Origin: Candidatus Halocynthiibacter alkanivorans | GTDB lineage: Bacteria; Pseudomonadota; Alphaproteobacteria; Rhodobacterales; Rhodobacteraceae | Direction of reading: 5' to 3' | Length of the DNA stretch: 64,000 nt | Assembly (NCBI RefSeq): GCF_003333265.1 | Contig: NZ_QOLB01000169.1 | Coordinates: 1 to 64,000, forward strand | Shown here: positions 16,888-25,451 of the stretch, one piece after another | How positions within the stretch are numbered: the first letter of the stretch is position 1 | Layout: each line of letters opens with the position of its first letter | The notes under the pieces: generated by a model | What the model saw: only the letters and a program-made list of their open reading frames with translations | What the model was told of the DNA's origin: nothing | Database searches by the model: none | Translations under genes and position numbers: made by a program

Positions 16888-17340
16888 TTATTGGAATGCG
16901 GCCAGGGCTGACCCGACGTAGACGGCGCCATTGGGGGCGACAATTCCGCTGACAGTCGTGCGTGAAGAAAGGTTCATGATGCGCAGGCTGTCGCCAATAC
17001 CACCGCGGCCCAGAGAGCGGCCTTCGGCGGCGATGGTCAGACCGCCCTTGCGGAAAATAAGCCGTACAATCTGGTTGCGCTCAATGATTGCGGCGGGGCC
17101 GACATCTTCAAACCGGATTGGCCGGCCGGCATAGAGCACTTTGCGGGCTTCAAGCCCGACGGCCTCATCAAATGCGATCAGCGTGCCGGGCACCTCACCG
17201 GGGATCATCACCAGGTCCCCGGCGTTGAGAATGGTTTTGGGGCGGATTGTGCGGTTGGTGGCCACCATTTCTGCTTCAGCCCCGGGTGGCAGAAGCAGGG
17301 GCGGCAGCGCCAGCAGAATAAGGAATAACAGCCGTATCAT
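16888..17340 (-). CDS. flgA: P-ring assembly chaperone FlgA
   Basis: FlgA helps FlgI assemble the P ring in the periplasm. The 150-aa protein has a signal peptide (about residues 1-23, cleaved after AEA) and a SAF-like domain with TILNAGDLVMIPGE and ARKVLYAGRPI. The C-terminal VVAP-type ending is present as GIVAPNGAVYVG. It is shorter than enterobacterial FlgA (about 219 aa), as is common in alphaproteobacteria. It overlaps flgG by 4 nt. flgI, its partner, is not in the window. Confidence 0.88.
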   Translation of the reverse strand: MIRLLFLILLALPPLLLPPGAEAEMVATNRTIRPKTILNAGDLVMIPGEVPGTLIAFDEAVGLEARKVLYAGRPIRFEDVGPAAIIERNQIVRLIFRKGGLTIAAEGRSLGRGGIGDSLRIMNLSSRTTVSGIVAPNGAVYVGSALAAFQ

Positions 17341-18122
17341 CGGATCTGGCTCGTGGCGGACATCATCTGGTCGGCGGCGGTCATCACTTTGGCGTTCATT
17401 TCATAGGCCCGCTGCGCTTCGATCAGCTCAGTCACTTCGCGCACCGAATCCACCGAACTGTCTTCCAGATAGTACTGGCGCAAAGTACCCAGGCTGTCGT
17501 CGCCCGGGGTGCCGGTGATCGGCGCACCCGACGCGACGGTTTCGAGAAACAGGTTGCCGCCGATGGCCTCAAGCCCCTTGGCGTTGGTGAAATCTGCCAG
17601 TGTGAACTGCCCCAGCAACTGCGGTTCGGGCGTGTCGCTGAAATAGGCGTAGACTTCGCCATCCGGGCTGATGGATATATTGGTGGCATCGTCGGGAATG
17701 GTGATATCCGGTACCACCACAAACCCGTCCGAATTGACGATCTGACCATCGGCCGAGCGATTCAGCCCGCCGTCACGGGTATAGGCCGAATTGCCGTTGG
17801 GCAGGGTGACTTCGAGATAACCGTCCCCTTCGATCGCGACGTCGAGATCACCGCCGGTCTGAGACAGCGATCCCTGGGCAATCTGCATCGACACCGATGT
17901 GGTGCGCACCCCGAGCCCAAGCTGGACCCCGGTGGGCAGAACTGTGCCGTCAGAGGCGTTCACCGTACCCGGGCTGGAGATTTGCTGGTAGAGCAGGTCG
18001 GCAAATTCAGCGCGTCGGGCATTATAGCCAGTGGTATTTGTATTGGCGAGGTTGTTGGCGATGGTTTCAACCCGCGTCTGCTGGGCTGCCATCCCGGTTG
18101 CGGCGATTTGCAGGGCACGCAT
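17337..18122 (-). CDS. flgG: Distal rod protein FlgG
   Basis: FlgG forms the distal rod. The 261-aa length fits. The N-terminal rod signature is present (NNLANTNTTGYNARRAEF), as is the C-terminal helix EVTELIEAQRAYEMNAKVM. The central GDGYLEVTLPNG motif also fits the rod/hook family. It lies between flgF (15 nt upstream) and flgA (4-nt overlap) in the minus-strand rod operon. Confidence 0.95.
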   Translation of the reverse strand: MRALQIAATGMAAQQTRVETIANNLANTNTTGYNARRAEFADLLYQQISSPGTVNASDGTVLPTGVQLGLGVRTTSVSMQIAQGSLSQTGGDLDVAIEGDGYLEVTLPNGNSAYTRDGGLNRSADGQIVNSDGFVVVPDITIPDDATNISISPDGEVYAYFSDTPEPQLLGQFTLADFTNAKGLEAIGGNLFLETVASGAPITGTPGDDSLGTLRQYYLEDSSVDSVREVTELIEAQRAYEMNAKVMTAADQMMSATSQIR

Positions 18123-18137
18123 ATCAGGCTCCTCTTC

Positions 18138-18854
18138 TTATCGGCCAAGTGTGGTGAGGACGCCGCGGATGCGTTCGTCTTCTTTTTCAAGGAAAGTGGC
18201 GCCCATTTCATAGGCACGCTGCACTTCAATCATGCGGGCGACTTCGCTGACCGCGTTCACGTTGGATCCTTCAACAAACCCCTGTAAAACCACGGGTTCC
18301 TCGACCGGAAAAGTAGCGCCGTCCGCGATGAAACTGACGCCGTCACGGCGGTTGAGACTGTTGGGGTCTTCGGGCATGAACACACCCAGCTGCGTAAGAG
18401 GCTGCCCGTCGGCCGAAAGGGTGCCGTCGCTGGCAAGCGCGATGGATTTTGCATCCGAGGGGATGAAAATGGGCGCGCCACCACTGTCCAGCACCAGGAA
18501 GCCGTCCATATTGACCAGTTCACCGGCCTCATTGGGGGTAAACACCCCGGCGCGGGTCAGCGCCTCGCCATCCGGAGTTTCAAGCATGAAAAACCCGTCC
18601 CCTTCGATGGCAAAGTCAAAGGTGCCGCCGGTCTGGGACAGCGGCCCCTGGGCCGAAGATGTCACCCGCACGTCCCCCACTGCCATCGACAGAGAAGGCT
18701 CCCCGGGTTCGAGTGCCGCGACCTGCTCGGAAAAAATCAGACCTTCCTTACGGAAGCCGGCGGTGGAAATATTGGCGATGTTATTGGCGATCGCCTGCAT
18801 TTCGGACATCAGCCCGGTCTGGCGGCTCAGCGTAGTATAGGTTGGCGTTTCCAT
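18138..18854 (-). CDS. flgF: Proximal rod protein FlgF
   Basis: The 238-aa protein has the rod-protein N-terminal motif (QAIANNIANISTAGFRKEG) and the paired C-terminal helix ARMIEVQRAYEMGATFL. The EGDGFFMLETPDGEAL stretch lies between them. It matches FlgF of the proximal rod. It starts 3 nt after the fliQ stop and precedes flgG. Confidence 0.93.
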   Translation of the reverse strand: METPTYTTLSRQTGLMSEMQAIANNIANISTAGFRKEGLIFSEQVAALEPGEPSLSMAVGDVRVTSSAQGPLSQTGGTFDFAIEGDGFFMLETPDGEALTRAGVFTPNEAGELVNMDGFLVLDSGGAPIFIPSDAKSIALASDGTLSADGQPLTQLGVFMPEDPNSLNRRDGVSFIADGATFPVEEPVVLQGFVEGSNVNAVSEVARMIEVQRAYEMGATFLEKEDERIRGVLTTLGR

Positions 18855-18857
18855 GGC

Positions 18858-19124
18858 TTACATCCCCGCTATCAGTGGGATGATGCGGCTGTCGAAAAAC
18901 GCCACCAACGTTTCGGTCATGAACCCCATTGAGGCCCAGAACACCAACAGGATGCTGGCAAGTTTGGGCACGAAAGTCAGGGTTTGTTCCTGGATCGAAG
19001 TGAGGGCCTGAAACAGGCCGATGGTCAGCCCGACCACCAGCGCCGCCGCCAGAATGGGCATCGACATCATCACCGCGATCCAAAGTCCCTGGCGCAACGT
19101 ATCGTAAAAAACGAATTCATCCAT
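18858..19124 (-). CDS. fliQ: Flagellar export channel protein FliQ
   Basis: FliQ (88 aa) is a two-helix membrane subunit of the FliPQR export channel. The hydrophobic segments (about residues 15-38 and 50-72) flank the conserved GLFQALTSIQEQTLTFVPK loop. It sits inside the rod operon with 3-nt gaps on both sides, away from fliR at 9583-10359. This splitting of fliQ from fliP and fliR is common in Rhodobacterales. Confidence 0.94.
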   Translation of the reverse strand: MDEFVFYDTLRQGLWIAVMMSMPILAAALVVGLTIGLFQALTSIQEQTLTFVPKLASILLVFWASMGFMTETLVAFFDSRIIPLIAGM

Positions 19125-19127
19125 GTC

Positions 19128-19424
19128 TTACACCGGCATCCGCAGGATTTCCTGGTAGGCTTCAACCACCTTGTCGCGCACGGTCACTGCGGTCTCAATC
19201 GCCAGTTCGGTCTGGGCCAGCGCCTGGACAAGAGACGTTGGATCGGCGCCGCCGGCCATCGTTGCCTTGGCGATGTCCTCGGTCTGTTGCAGCGACTGAG
19301 CGAAGCTGCCAGCGGCCTTGGCAAAAGCGTCGCCGGCGCCCTGACCGCCCAGGGCCGCTTTGGGCTGGGTTGCCGGGCGGGTGGCGGCGTAGCCCTGAGC
19401 GGCCATTGAAGAACGGATGTCCAT
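19128..19424 (-). CDS. fliE: Rod adaptor protein FliE
   Basis: FliE (98 aa) links the MS ring to the rod and is the first substrate exported. The C-terminal helix with ALAQTELAIETAVTVRDKVVEAYQEILRMPV-type sequence (about residues 68-98) is the conserved rod-packing part. It is encoded 11 nt after flgC and 3 nt before fliQ. Confidence 0.92.
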   Translation of the reverse strand: MDIRSSMAAQGYAATRPATQPKAALGGQGAGDAFAKAAGSFAQSLQQTEDIAKATMAGGADPTSLVQALAQTELAIETAVTVRDKVVEAYQEILRMPV

Positions 19425-19435
19425 TCTGGATCTCC

Positions 19436-19828
19436 TTATCTGCGCAGGAGTTCAAGCAGAGACGACTGCATTTGCCGCGCCTGATCAAACATTTTAAGAT
19501 TGGCCTCATAACTGCGCTGCGCTTCGCGCGCGTCAGCAATTTCAACCATCAGGTTTACGTTGGATCCCTCATAATACCCATTGGCATCTGCCAGCGGATT
19601 GCCGGGATCATAGACTTGTTTCAGCTCCGCCTGGTCCAGGGCAACTTTACCCATTTCGACACCGATATTGGCGCCGCTCTGATCGACCAGGGATTGAAAA
19701 TTGACGGTTTTCCGACGGTAGCCAGGGGTATCCGAATTGGCGATATTTTCGGAAACATGGCGCAAACGCCCGGCCTGGGCCTTCATGCCGCTGGCGGACA
19801 GCGCCAGAGTACTCATCAGGTCACTCAT
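19436..19828 (-). CDS. flgC: Proximal rod protein FlgC
   Basis: The 130-aa protein has the N-terminal rod motif SENIANSDTPGYRRKTVNF and the C-terminal EGSNVNLMVEIADAREAQRS region that define FlgC. Length matches the family. It follows flgB by 3 nt and precedes fliE by 11 nt. Confidence 0.95.
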   Translation of the reverse strand: MSDLMSTLALSASGMKAQAGRLRHVSENIANSDTPGYRRKTVNFQSLVDQSGANIGVEMGKVALDQAELKQVYDPGNPLADANGYYEGSNVNLMVEIADAREAQRSYEANLKMFDQARQMQSSLLELLRR

Positions 19829-19831
19829 GAT

Positions 19832-20212
19832 TTATTTCCTCCCGAGCGAAGTGCGCAAAATATTCAGCGAACTTTTGTAGACCGCCAGCGCGAGATCCTG
19901 CTGCTGGCGAACCTCTACTGATCGCATCATTTCGGTTTCAAGTGAGACAGTGTTGCCGTTGGGGGACGAAGCCCCGGGGGCGTCAACGGTGGCCATGGGT
20001 GCCTGGCTGCCGCTGGCCAGGCTGTGCCCGGCGCGGGTAGAGCGCATGTTTCCAGCCGGCGACTCATAGGTCTCCGCAAAAGAGGCGATATCCTGCGCCC
20101 GGTAGCCAGGCGTATCCGCATTGGCCACGTTTTGCGCAGTTACCGCCATACGGGCGTTGGCCTGCGTAGACATGCCCTGCGCCATCTGGAACAATTCAAT
20201 TTTATCGAACAT
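19832..20212 (-). CDS. flgB: Proximal rod protein FlgB
   Basis: FlgB (126 aa) is a proximal rod subunit and the first gene of the nine-gene minus-strand operon. The signature TAQNVANADTPGYRAQDI is near residue 30. The start was set at 20212 (MFDKIELF), which has a GGGAGA site 8 nt upstream. A longer in-frame reading from 20239 adds nine residues not seen in FlgB proteins. Divergent fliI starts 82 bp away. Confidence 0.93.
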   Translation of the reverse strand: MFDKIELFQMAQGMSTQANARMAVTAQNVANADTPGYRAQDIASFAETYESPAGNMRSTRAGHSLASGSQAPMATVDAPGASSPNGNTVSLETEMMRSVEVRQQQDLALAVYKSSLNILRTSLGRK

Positions 20213-20245
20213 CGGGGCTTCTCCCTCGACTGGTTTCAACTAAGA

Positions 20246-20276
20246 GTTAACCTTGATTCCGTTAAAAAGGATTTAA
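20246..20276. promoter_or_regulatory. CtrA-type box and shared 12-mer between flgB and fliI
   Basis: TTAA-AAAGGAT-TTAA at 20262-20276 is an exact match to the CtrA consensus TTAA-N7-TTAA. Just before it, 20246-20257 carries GTTAACCTTGAT, the string also found upstream of motA. The 82-bp gap must hold both divergent promoters. Protein binding is inferred. Confidence 0.5.
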
Positions 20277-20294
20277 GACTGAAAAGGAGTCAGA

Positions 20295-21608
20295 ATGACG
20301 ACTGTAGGATTCGATGTGTTGCAGGCTGAAGTGGCGGCGGTGAAAGCCGTCAAATCGGTGGGCCGTATAATCGAGATCGGCGGCGGCACTCTGTTGGTGT
20401 CCGGCCTGTCCGGTGTGGCGGCGCTTGGTGACATGGTCAGCGTCGGAGCTGAGCGGCGGGGCGAGGTGCTGCAGCTCGGGCGGGAGACCATCACGGTGCT
20501 GCCGGATGGCGCGCCTGAGGGGCTGCAGATCGGCGATGCGGTCGTTCACGAGGGCGGCAATGATATCGCGCCGCATGACAGCTGGATCGGCCGGGTGATA
20601 GATCCCTTTGGCCAGGCGATAGACCAGGGGCCGATTCTGCGCGGGCCCGAGCCCCGTCCACTGCGTGGTGTACCGGTCAACCCGACGGAGCGGCGGGCGC
20701 TTGGCGCGCGGCTTGAAACCGGGCTGGCGGTGTTTAATACTTTGCTGCCGATTGTGCGCGGGCAACGTATTGGTCTGTTTTCTGGTTCCGGTGTCGGCAA
20801 ATCCACCCTGTTGGCAAAGCTGGCGATCGGACTTCAGGCCGACGTCGTTGTCATCGCAATGGTCGGCGAGCGCGGACGTGAAGTGCGCGAGTTTATTGAA
20901 CGGGTGCTGGGGCCGGAGGGGATGAAGCGCTCGGTTATCGTGGCCGCGACTTCTGATCAGTCGCCGCTCGTGCGCCGCCGCTGTGCCTGGACCGCAATGG
21001 CGGTGGCGGAACATTTTCGGGATCAGGGTAAGCATGTGTTATTTATGGCAGATTCCGTGACGCGTTTTGCCGAAGCGCACCGTGAAGTGGCGCTTTCAGC
21101 GGGGGAAAGCAGTTCCCTGCGCGGCTATCCGCCCTCAACCTCACACATGATTACCTCGCTTTGCGAACGCGCCGGGCCGGGCAAGGGGAGCGCAGGCGAT
21201 ATCACCGCCGTGTTCAGTGTTTTGGTTGCTGGTTCCGATATGGAGGAACCGATCGCCGACATTTTGCGCGGGGTACTGGACGGGCATGTGGTGCTGGACC
21301 GCCAGATTGCGGAACGCGGACGGTTCCCGGCGATTGACCTGTTGCGGTCGGTGTCGCGCGCGCTGCCGGAGGCCGCCAGTGCTGAGGAGAATGCCATCAT
21401 TTCAACGGCACGACAGCGGCTGGGCACTTATGACAGGTCAGAGATGATGATTCAGGCCGGGCTTTATACCAGGGGCACGGATGCCGCGATCGATACCGCG
21501 ATAGAAACTTATCCGCGGCTCGATGCGTTTCTGGCTGAAGCAGAGTTTGACTCCACTGCCGCCAGTTTTAGCCGGCTGGCAGCCTGCCTGGATGGCTCGG
21601 CTGGCTGA
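20295..21608 (+). CDS. fliI: Flagellum-specific export ATPase FliI
   Basis: FliI powers early steps of flagellar protein export and is related to the F1-ATPase beta subunit. In the 437-aa protein the Walker A motif is FSGSGVGKST with K169, and Walker B is VLFMADSVTRFAE. An AAAAGGAG site precedes the ATG. It is a single gene between divergent flgB and the convergent DUF1217 gene. fliH, often adjacent in other bacteria, is not here. Confidence 0.96.
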   Translation: MTTVGFDVLQAEVAAVKAVKSVGRIIEIGGGTLLVSGLSGVAALGDMVSVGAERRGEVLQLGRETITVLPDGAPEGLQIGDAVVHEGGNDIAPHDSWIGRVIDPFGQAIDQGPILRGPEPRPLRGVPVNPTERRALGARLETGLAVFNTLLPIVRGQRIGLFSGSGVGKSTLLAKLAIGLQADVVVIAMVGERGREVREFIERVLGPEGMKRSVIVAATSDQSPLVRRRCAWTAMAVAEHFRDQGKHVLFMADSVTRFAEAHREVALSAGESSSLRGYPPSTSHMITSLCERAGPGKGSAGDITAVFSVLVAGSDMEEPIADILRGVLDGHVVLDRQIAERGRFPAIDLLRSVSRALPEAASAEENAIISTARQRLGTYDRSEMMIQAGLYTRGTDAAIDTAIETYPRLDAFLAEAEFDSTAASFSRLAACLDGSAG

Positions 21609-21677
21609 GCGGGCGCAGCGGCAATCAGTATCTGAAAAAGTCGCTGCCGGAATGTGTGGCTAATCATCCGGCGGGCG

Positions 21678-22532
21678 TCAGGCGCCGTACAGGATGTCCA
21701 TCAGTGTGCTCGCAGTGCTGCCCTGGTTCGATCCCTGCAAAATGCTCAGCGCCAGCGATTGGCCCTTATTGGCACTGCCGGTGTTTTCACCGTTTAGCTC
21801 TGCCCGGATGACATAGTAGCGCAACAGCTTGTCCATCTTTTCAGGATCGCCATAATCGGTGACTTCGGGCGAATCAAAAAACTGTTCAGATTTTTCACGA
21901 AACTGGATCAGCTGGGTGTCGAGGTCCAGCAAGCCGATCTCTTTGGGTAGGCCAATCGCGGTTTCAAACACTTTGCGCAGCTGAGGGTTGCCCATAACGG
22001 CAAACCAGCGGCCGTTGTCAGTGGTATCTTTCTCCACAATCGCGGTGAGATCCCGCTCCAGCGACATCGCCAGACGCATGCTTTCGTCTTGCTCGCCAAC
22101 GGCGATTTCAAACTGCCGGTCCTGATAGTTTTCCGATACTTCTGCGATCAACGCGTCGGTGTCAATTGTAGAGGCTGGACCGTCTTCGCCGTCAAAGGCA
22201 AAGGCAGCCGCCAATGTTTCATAACGTTTGTCGGTCAGTTTGTTGGCCAGGTCACTGTCGTCGCCGGTGCCGTCGCTCAACACTTCTTTCAGAAAAAACT
22301 TCGAATCGATATCTTCATCAAGCCCAAAGGCACCAAGTGCCACTTTCAGCAGCTGGTAGTCACCGACCAGTTCTTCGGCGGTGGTTATTTTGCCGATATT
22401 CTCGGCAAAATAATTCAGTTCACGCTTGATCTCAGCCGATTGGTTAAAGGCCTCCTGCTGAGTCTCCTTGGTCCGGCTGAGAATCTGCCACCCATTAAAT
22501 CCGGAAACGGGGATAATGGGTTGATAGCTCAT
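21678..22532 (-). CDS. DUF1217-family flagellar cluster protein
   Basis: The 284-aa protein is helical and Asp/Glu-rich with no signal peptide or membrane helix. Segments such as YFAENIGKITTAEELVGDYQLLKVALGAFGL and repeated blocks around residues 50-250 match the DUF1217 family as I know it. That family occurs beside flagellin and flaF/flbT genes in Rhodobacterales. It overlaps flbT by 4 nt and is the last gene of the flagellin-flaF-flbT unit. Its function is unknown; export or secretion with the filament is possible. Confidence 0.78.
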   Translation of the reverse strand: MSYQPIIPVSGFNGWQILSRTKETQQEAFNQSAEIKRELNYFAENIGKITTAEELVGDYQLLKVALGAFGLDEDIDSKFFLKEVLSDGTGDDSDLANKLTDKRYETLAAAFAFDGEDGPASTIDTDALIAEVSENYQDRQFEIAVGEQDESMRLAMSLERDLTAIVEKDTTDNGRWFAVMGNPQLRKVFETAIGLPKEIGLLDLDTQLIQFREKSEQFFDSPEVTDYGDPEKMDKLLRYYVIRAELNGENTGSANKGQSLALSILQGSNQGSTASTLMDILYGA

Positions 22533-22933
22533 TGTTCGCGACCGGCCAGCAGGCGTTCCTCACGTGGCAGAAGGCCGCGCAGGGATTTCAGCGCCTGATA
22601 ATATTGCGCCTCCAGCACCCAATTGCTCGCGTCATTCAGCAGATTGCGGCTGTCCATGTCGGTCAGCACCTGGCTCAGCTGCTCAATGCCGCGCAGAAGC
22701 GGCATTTTAGCGTCTTCAGGAGCGGTGTCACCGGACAGAACCAGCTGGGCGATGTAACAGACCCGGCGTACTGGTGTGTTGACCTCATCCGGGTGGATGG
22801 CGTCGCGCAGGCGCAGGATGTTGGCATTGGGTGTGACGATGGACAGGCGCGAGCGCCGGTCGCCGTTTTCAATCACCGCGCCGTTGATCAGCACCCGTTC
22901 TTTGGGGCTGAGTTTCAGAACCAGACCGCTCAT
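22529..22933 (-). CDS. flbT: Flagellin translation regulator FlbT
   Basis: FlbT (134 aa) in Caulobacter binds the 5' leader of flagellin mRNA and promotes its decay until the hook is built; in some relatives it acts positively. The N-terminal LKLSPKERVLINGAVIENGDRRSRLSI region and RDAIHPDEVNTPVRRVCYIAQL stretch are typical. It overlaps flaF and the DUF1217 gene by 4 nt each, giving tight coupling with its partner FlaF. Confidence 0.93.
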   Translation of the reverse strand: MSGLVLKLSPKERVLINGAVIENGDRRSRLSIVTPNANILRLRDAIHPDEVNTPVRRVCYIAQLVLSGDTAPEDAKMPLLRGIEQLSQVLTDMDSRNLLNDASNWVLEAQYYQALKSLRGLLPREERLLAGREQ

Positions 22934-23307
22934 GCTGCCACCTCGTTTTGCTGCAAACCACGCATCACGGCGGTGTTGATTTCAATCAACGCGTCCACGG
23001 TGGCGGTTTTGCCCAGTACTTTGGAGCTGTGCTGTTGGGTGAATTCCGCAAGGTAAAAAATCTGTGCCCGGAGGTCCTGACTTAAACCGTTGTCGGAACC
23101 GGCAACATCTTTGGCCAGAATGGTCCAGAGTTTGCGGTTGTCGTAAAGCGCGCGCACGAAGGCGCCGTAGTCTTTGGTCTGCTGCTCAGAGGCAGCTTTG
23201 AGCTGGCGCGTGACCCGCATAAATGCACCGTATTCGGTGTCGCGTGGGGTGCGGATCGGGGCGGCAGCGGAAGAATAGGCCGTTCGGGCCATCTGTAAAG
23301 CGTTCAC
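22930..23307 (-). CDS. flaF: Flagellin secretion/assembly activator FlaF
   Basis: FlaF (125 aa) is the alphaproteobacterial factor needed for flagellin synthesis or export and works opposite FlbT. The helical protein has the typical KDYGAFVRALYDNRKLWTILAKDVA core and AQIFYLAEFT segment. It starts 89 bp after the flagellin stop, downstream of a strong hairpin, so its expression may be a read-through fraction of flagellin transcription. Confidence 0.92.
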   Translation of the reverse strand: MNALQMARTAYSSAAAPIRTPRDTEYGAFMRVTRQLKAASEQQTKDYGAFVRALYDNRKLWTILAKDVAGSDNGLSQDLRAQIFYLAEFTQQHSSKVLGKTATVDALIEINTAVMRGLQQNEVAA

Positions 23308-23362
23308 GTCGTGTCCTTCCAGAGACGAAAAATGCTGAAACGCGGATTTTACCGCGCGTGGT

Positions 23363-23387
23363 CCGGAGCGCCGTTCGGGCGCTCCGG
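23363..23387 (-). terminator. Strong hairpin between flagellin and flaF
   Basis: CCGGAGCGCC and GGCGCTCCGG form a perfect 10-bp stem with a 5-base loop, 10 bases past the flagellin stop. No U-tract follows, so it may be a partial terminator or an mRNA-stabilising structure. Confidence 0.6.
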
Positions 23388-23396
23388 GGTCTTATA

Positions 23397-24887
23397 TTAG
23401 CCGAAGAGCGACAGGATCGACTGCGGCGCCTGGTTGGCGATGGTCAGCGACTGGGTTGCCAGCTGCTGCTGCACCTGAAGCGCCTGCAGACGGGCGGAAG
23501 TTTCTTCCATGTCTGCATCCACCATGCCGCCGATGCCCTGTTTCAGCGAATCGGTCAGCTGCGAGACGAACTCGGTCTGGGTTTCGATCTGACTGCGTGC
23601 CGAACCAAATTCCGCCGCAGCATCAATCGAGCCGTTGATCATGGTTTCGATATTGCTGAGCGCGGCAGAGGCTCCGCCATCGGTGGTCACGTCAATGTTA
23701 TCAAGACCAAACATGCCGCCGGAGGCCTCCCCACCGGCGTTCCCAGTGGCCGAGAAGCCAACTGAAGATCCGGCATTGTCGACTTTCAGTTCCCATTCCC
23801 CGGAGGTGGAGTTCTTGGAAACCTGCGTTGAAATATCGGTCAGGCCGGCGGAGTCGATAGCGGTTTTAAGCCCTTTGGCGACGTCTTCCATGGTTTCGCC
23901 TTTACCAGCGACATATTCATAGGAATCCGAACCAATCGTGACCTTATAGCCGTCACCGTCATTCACGGAGGCGGTGTTCGAAAAGGCCACAGTCTCTGCA
24001 CGTTCGCCAATGGTCGTGGTGGCGGCAGTGATGTCACCGGTTCCCGCAATTGTTACGTCTTCAAAGGCGCGGGTCGAAGTGATATCAATTTCGTAGGCAT
24101 TTGTACCGTTGATGGTTGCAGTGATACCATCAAGACCAAGCGCATTGATCGCGTCTTTAATGATGATCGCCGCAGCGTCCTGATCATCAGAAGTTGCGAA
24201 ATCACCAGTGGCGAAAGTCAGCTGTGCGCCGGCAACAGTGATGGACATATTCGCGTTGTCCGACATATCGGCGTCAGTTGTGGGCAGCGCAACAGTGACG
24301 CTATTCCCAGTGTTCGCAACTGCGGCGGCACTCGCTGTGGCGTTCGGTGCCAGAGAGGTGCCGGTGCCATAAGTGCCCGCAGAGGTCGACATATCCTGGC
24401 GCGAAACCGTGATGCTGGAGGCGGTCACTGTGCCGTCAGAGGAACGGTCAAGCGAGGACAGGATGTTGATGTCGTCGGTGCCTTTCAGCAGGTTCATACC
24501 GTTGAACTGCGCCGCGCCAACGATCGATCCAATCTGATCTGTCAGTTTGTTGATGTCGGTCTGGATCTTGTCTCGGTCAACGTTTTCTTCCTGGGCGGCA
24601 ACGATTTTGCCTTTGATATCAGTCAGAAGATCAGTGATGGTTTCTGATGCGTTGGCGGCAACAGCAACCGATGATTCACCCAGGGCAAGGGAATCAGAGA
24701 TGCCTTCAAAGCCTTTCACGTCCGATTCCATAACTTTGGAAATCGCCCAGACCGAAGAGTTGTCTTTTGCAGTGGCGACCGATTTACCTGTCGAAATCAT
24801 GCCTTGAGTTTCCTCAAGGTTTTTGTTCACGCTCTTCAGGGTTTGCAGGGCAACCATCGCACTGGAGTTTGTCAGAATGCTCGACAT
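23397..24887 (-). CDS. fliC: Flagellin
   Basis: The 496-aa protein forms the filament. The conserved N-terminal D0/D1 region (SSILTNSSAMVALQTLKSVN, about residues 2-140) and C-terminal D1/D0 region (about 410-496, ending QSILSLFG) frame a variable Thr/Ala/Asp-rich surface domain. The start at 24887 (MSSILTNS) has an AAGGA site close upstream. An in-frame ATG at 24920-24900 would add residues not seen in flagellins. Cys is absent, as expected for a secreted filament protein. The gene is followed by a hairpin and then flaF-flbT. Confidence 0.96.
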   Translation of the reverse strand: MSSILTNSSAMVALQTLKSVNKNLEETQGMISTGKSVATAKDNSSVWAISKVMESDVKGFEGISDSLALGESSVAVAANASETITDLLTDIKGKIVAAQEENVDRDKIQTDINKLTDQIGSIVGAAQFNGMNLLKGTDDINILSSLDRSSDGTVTASSITVSRQDMSTSAGTYGTGTSLAPNATASAAAVANTGNSVTVALPTTDADMSDNANMSITVAGAQLTFATGDFATSDDQDAAAIIIKDAINALGLDGITATINGTNAYEIDITSTRAFEDVTIAGTGDITAATTTIGERAETVAFSNTASVNDGDGYKVTIGSDSYEYVAGKGETMEDVAKGLKTAIDSAGLTDISTQVSKNSTSGEWELKVDNAGSSVGFSATGNAGGEASGGMFGLDNIDVTTDGGASAALSNIETMINGSIDAAAEFGSARSQIETQTEFVSQLTDSLKQGIGGMVDADMEETSARLQALQVQQQLATQSLTIANQAPQSILSLFG

Positions 24888-25097
24888 AGCATTTTCCTTC
24901 ATCTTAACGGCGCTTTGCACCGGTGTTTCATGATCCGCTTTCTGGGCGGGGAATTCGTGTCATTCTGACAGTTACGACCTGGCCGGTTCCGGTCTTGTCG
25001 CGCCACCCCCTCGGGATGCATCTGTGACCCTGAAGGGCAAAGACTAAGAGTTCGCTAAGCTTGCCCGCCAGGATTGTTCAAAGTTGAATTATTTTTT
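24888..25097 (-). promoter_or_regulatory. Flagellin promoter and leader region with CtrA-like box
   Basis: The 210-bp gap upstream of flagellin contains CTAA-GAGTTCG-CTAA at 25044-25058. On the flagellin strand this reads TTAG-N7-TTAG, two mismatches from the CtrA consensus with exact spacing. If the promoter is there, the leader is over 100 nt, room for FlbT control. No clear sigma-28 or sigma-54 promoter was seen. Confidence 0.4.
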
Positions 25098-25451
25098 TTA
25101 CGCTTTGTGAACCCGGCCGGTTGGGCGGGCGCTCAGCATGGTGATCTGCCCCGCGGGACCATAAGTCTGTAGTGGCGCCGGGCCGTTACGCAGGGTTTTG
25201 ATCCGTTGCAGTGCGGCGCGGATGCCACGCGCGGTGGCCTCCATCAGCCTGGCGTTGCGCTCCACCGCATCCTGCAGCAGCTGCAATGTGGTCACTGGCA
25301 GCCGCAGTTGGGTAATATAAGTCAGCAGGCGTTCTTTTTCCGGGATCATGTTCTGCACCCGGATCAGATCCCCGTCACGCAGCGCCTGGCGCTCCTCGTC
25401 CAGCAATGTGGTCAGGACATGAACGGTTGCATTGGCAGTATAAGAGCTCAT
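25098..25451 (-). CDS. FlgN-like flagellar chaperone
   Basis: The 117-aa protein is a long helical bundle with DEERQALRDGDLIRVQNMIPEKERLLTYI (about residues 18-46), the pattern of FlgN-type chaperones for the hook-filament junction proteins. It overlaps the flgJ stop by 4 nt. Its clients FlgK and FlgL are not in the window. Identity rests on size, helix pattern and context. Confidence 0.7.
   Translation of the reverse strand: MSSYTANATVHVLTTLLDEERQALRDGDLIRVQNMIPEKERLLTYITQLRLPVTTLQLLQDAVERNARLMEATARGIRAALQRIKTLRNGPAPLQTYGPAGQITMLSARPTGRVHKA

Noticed and set aside
24888-25097. Sigma-28 or sigma-54 flagellin promoter
   Set aside because: No segment fits either consensus; GG/GC pairs have wrong spacing.
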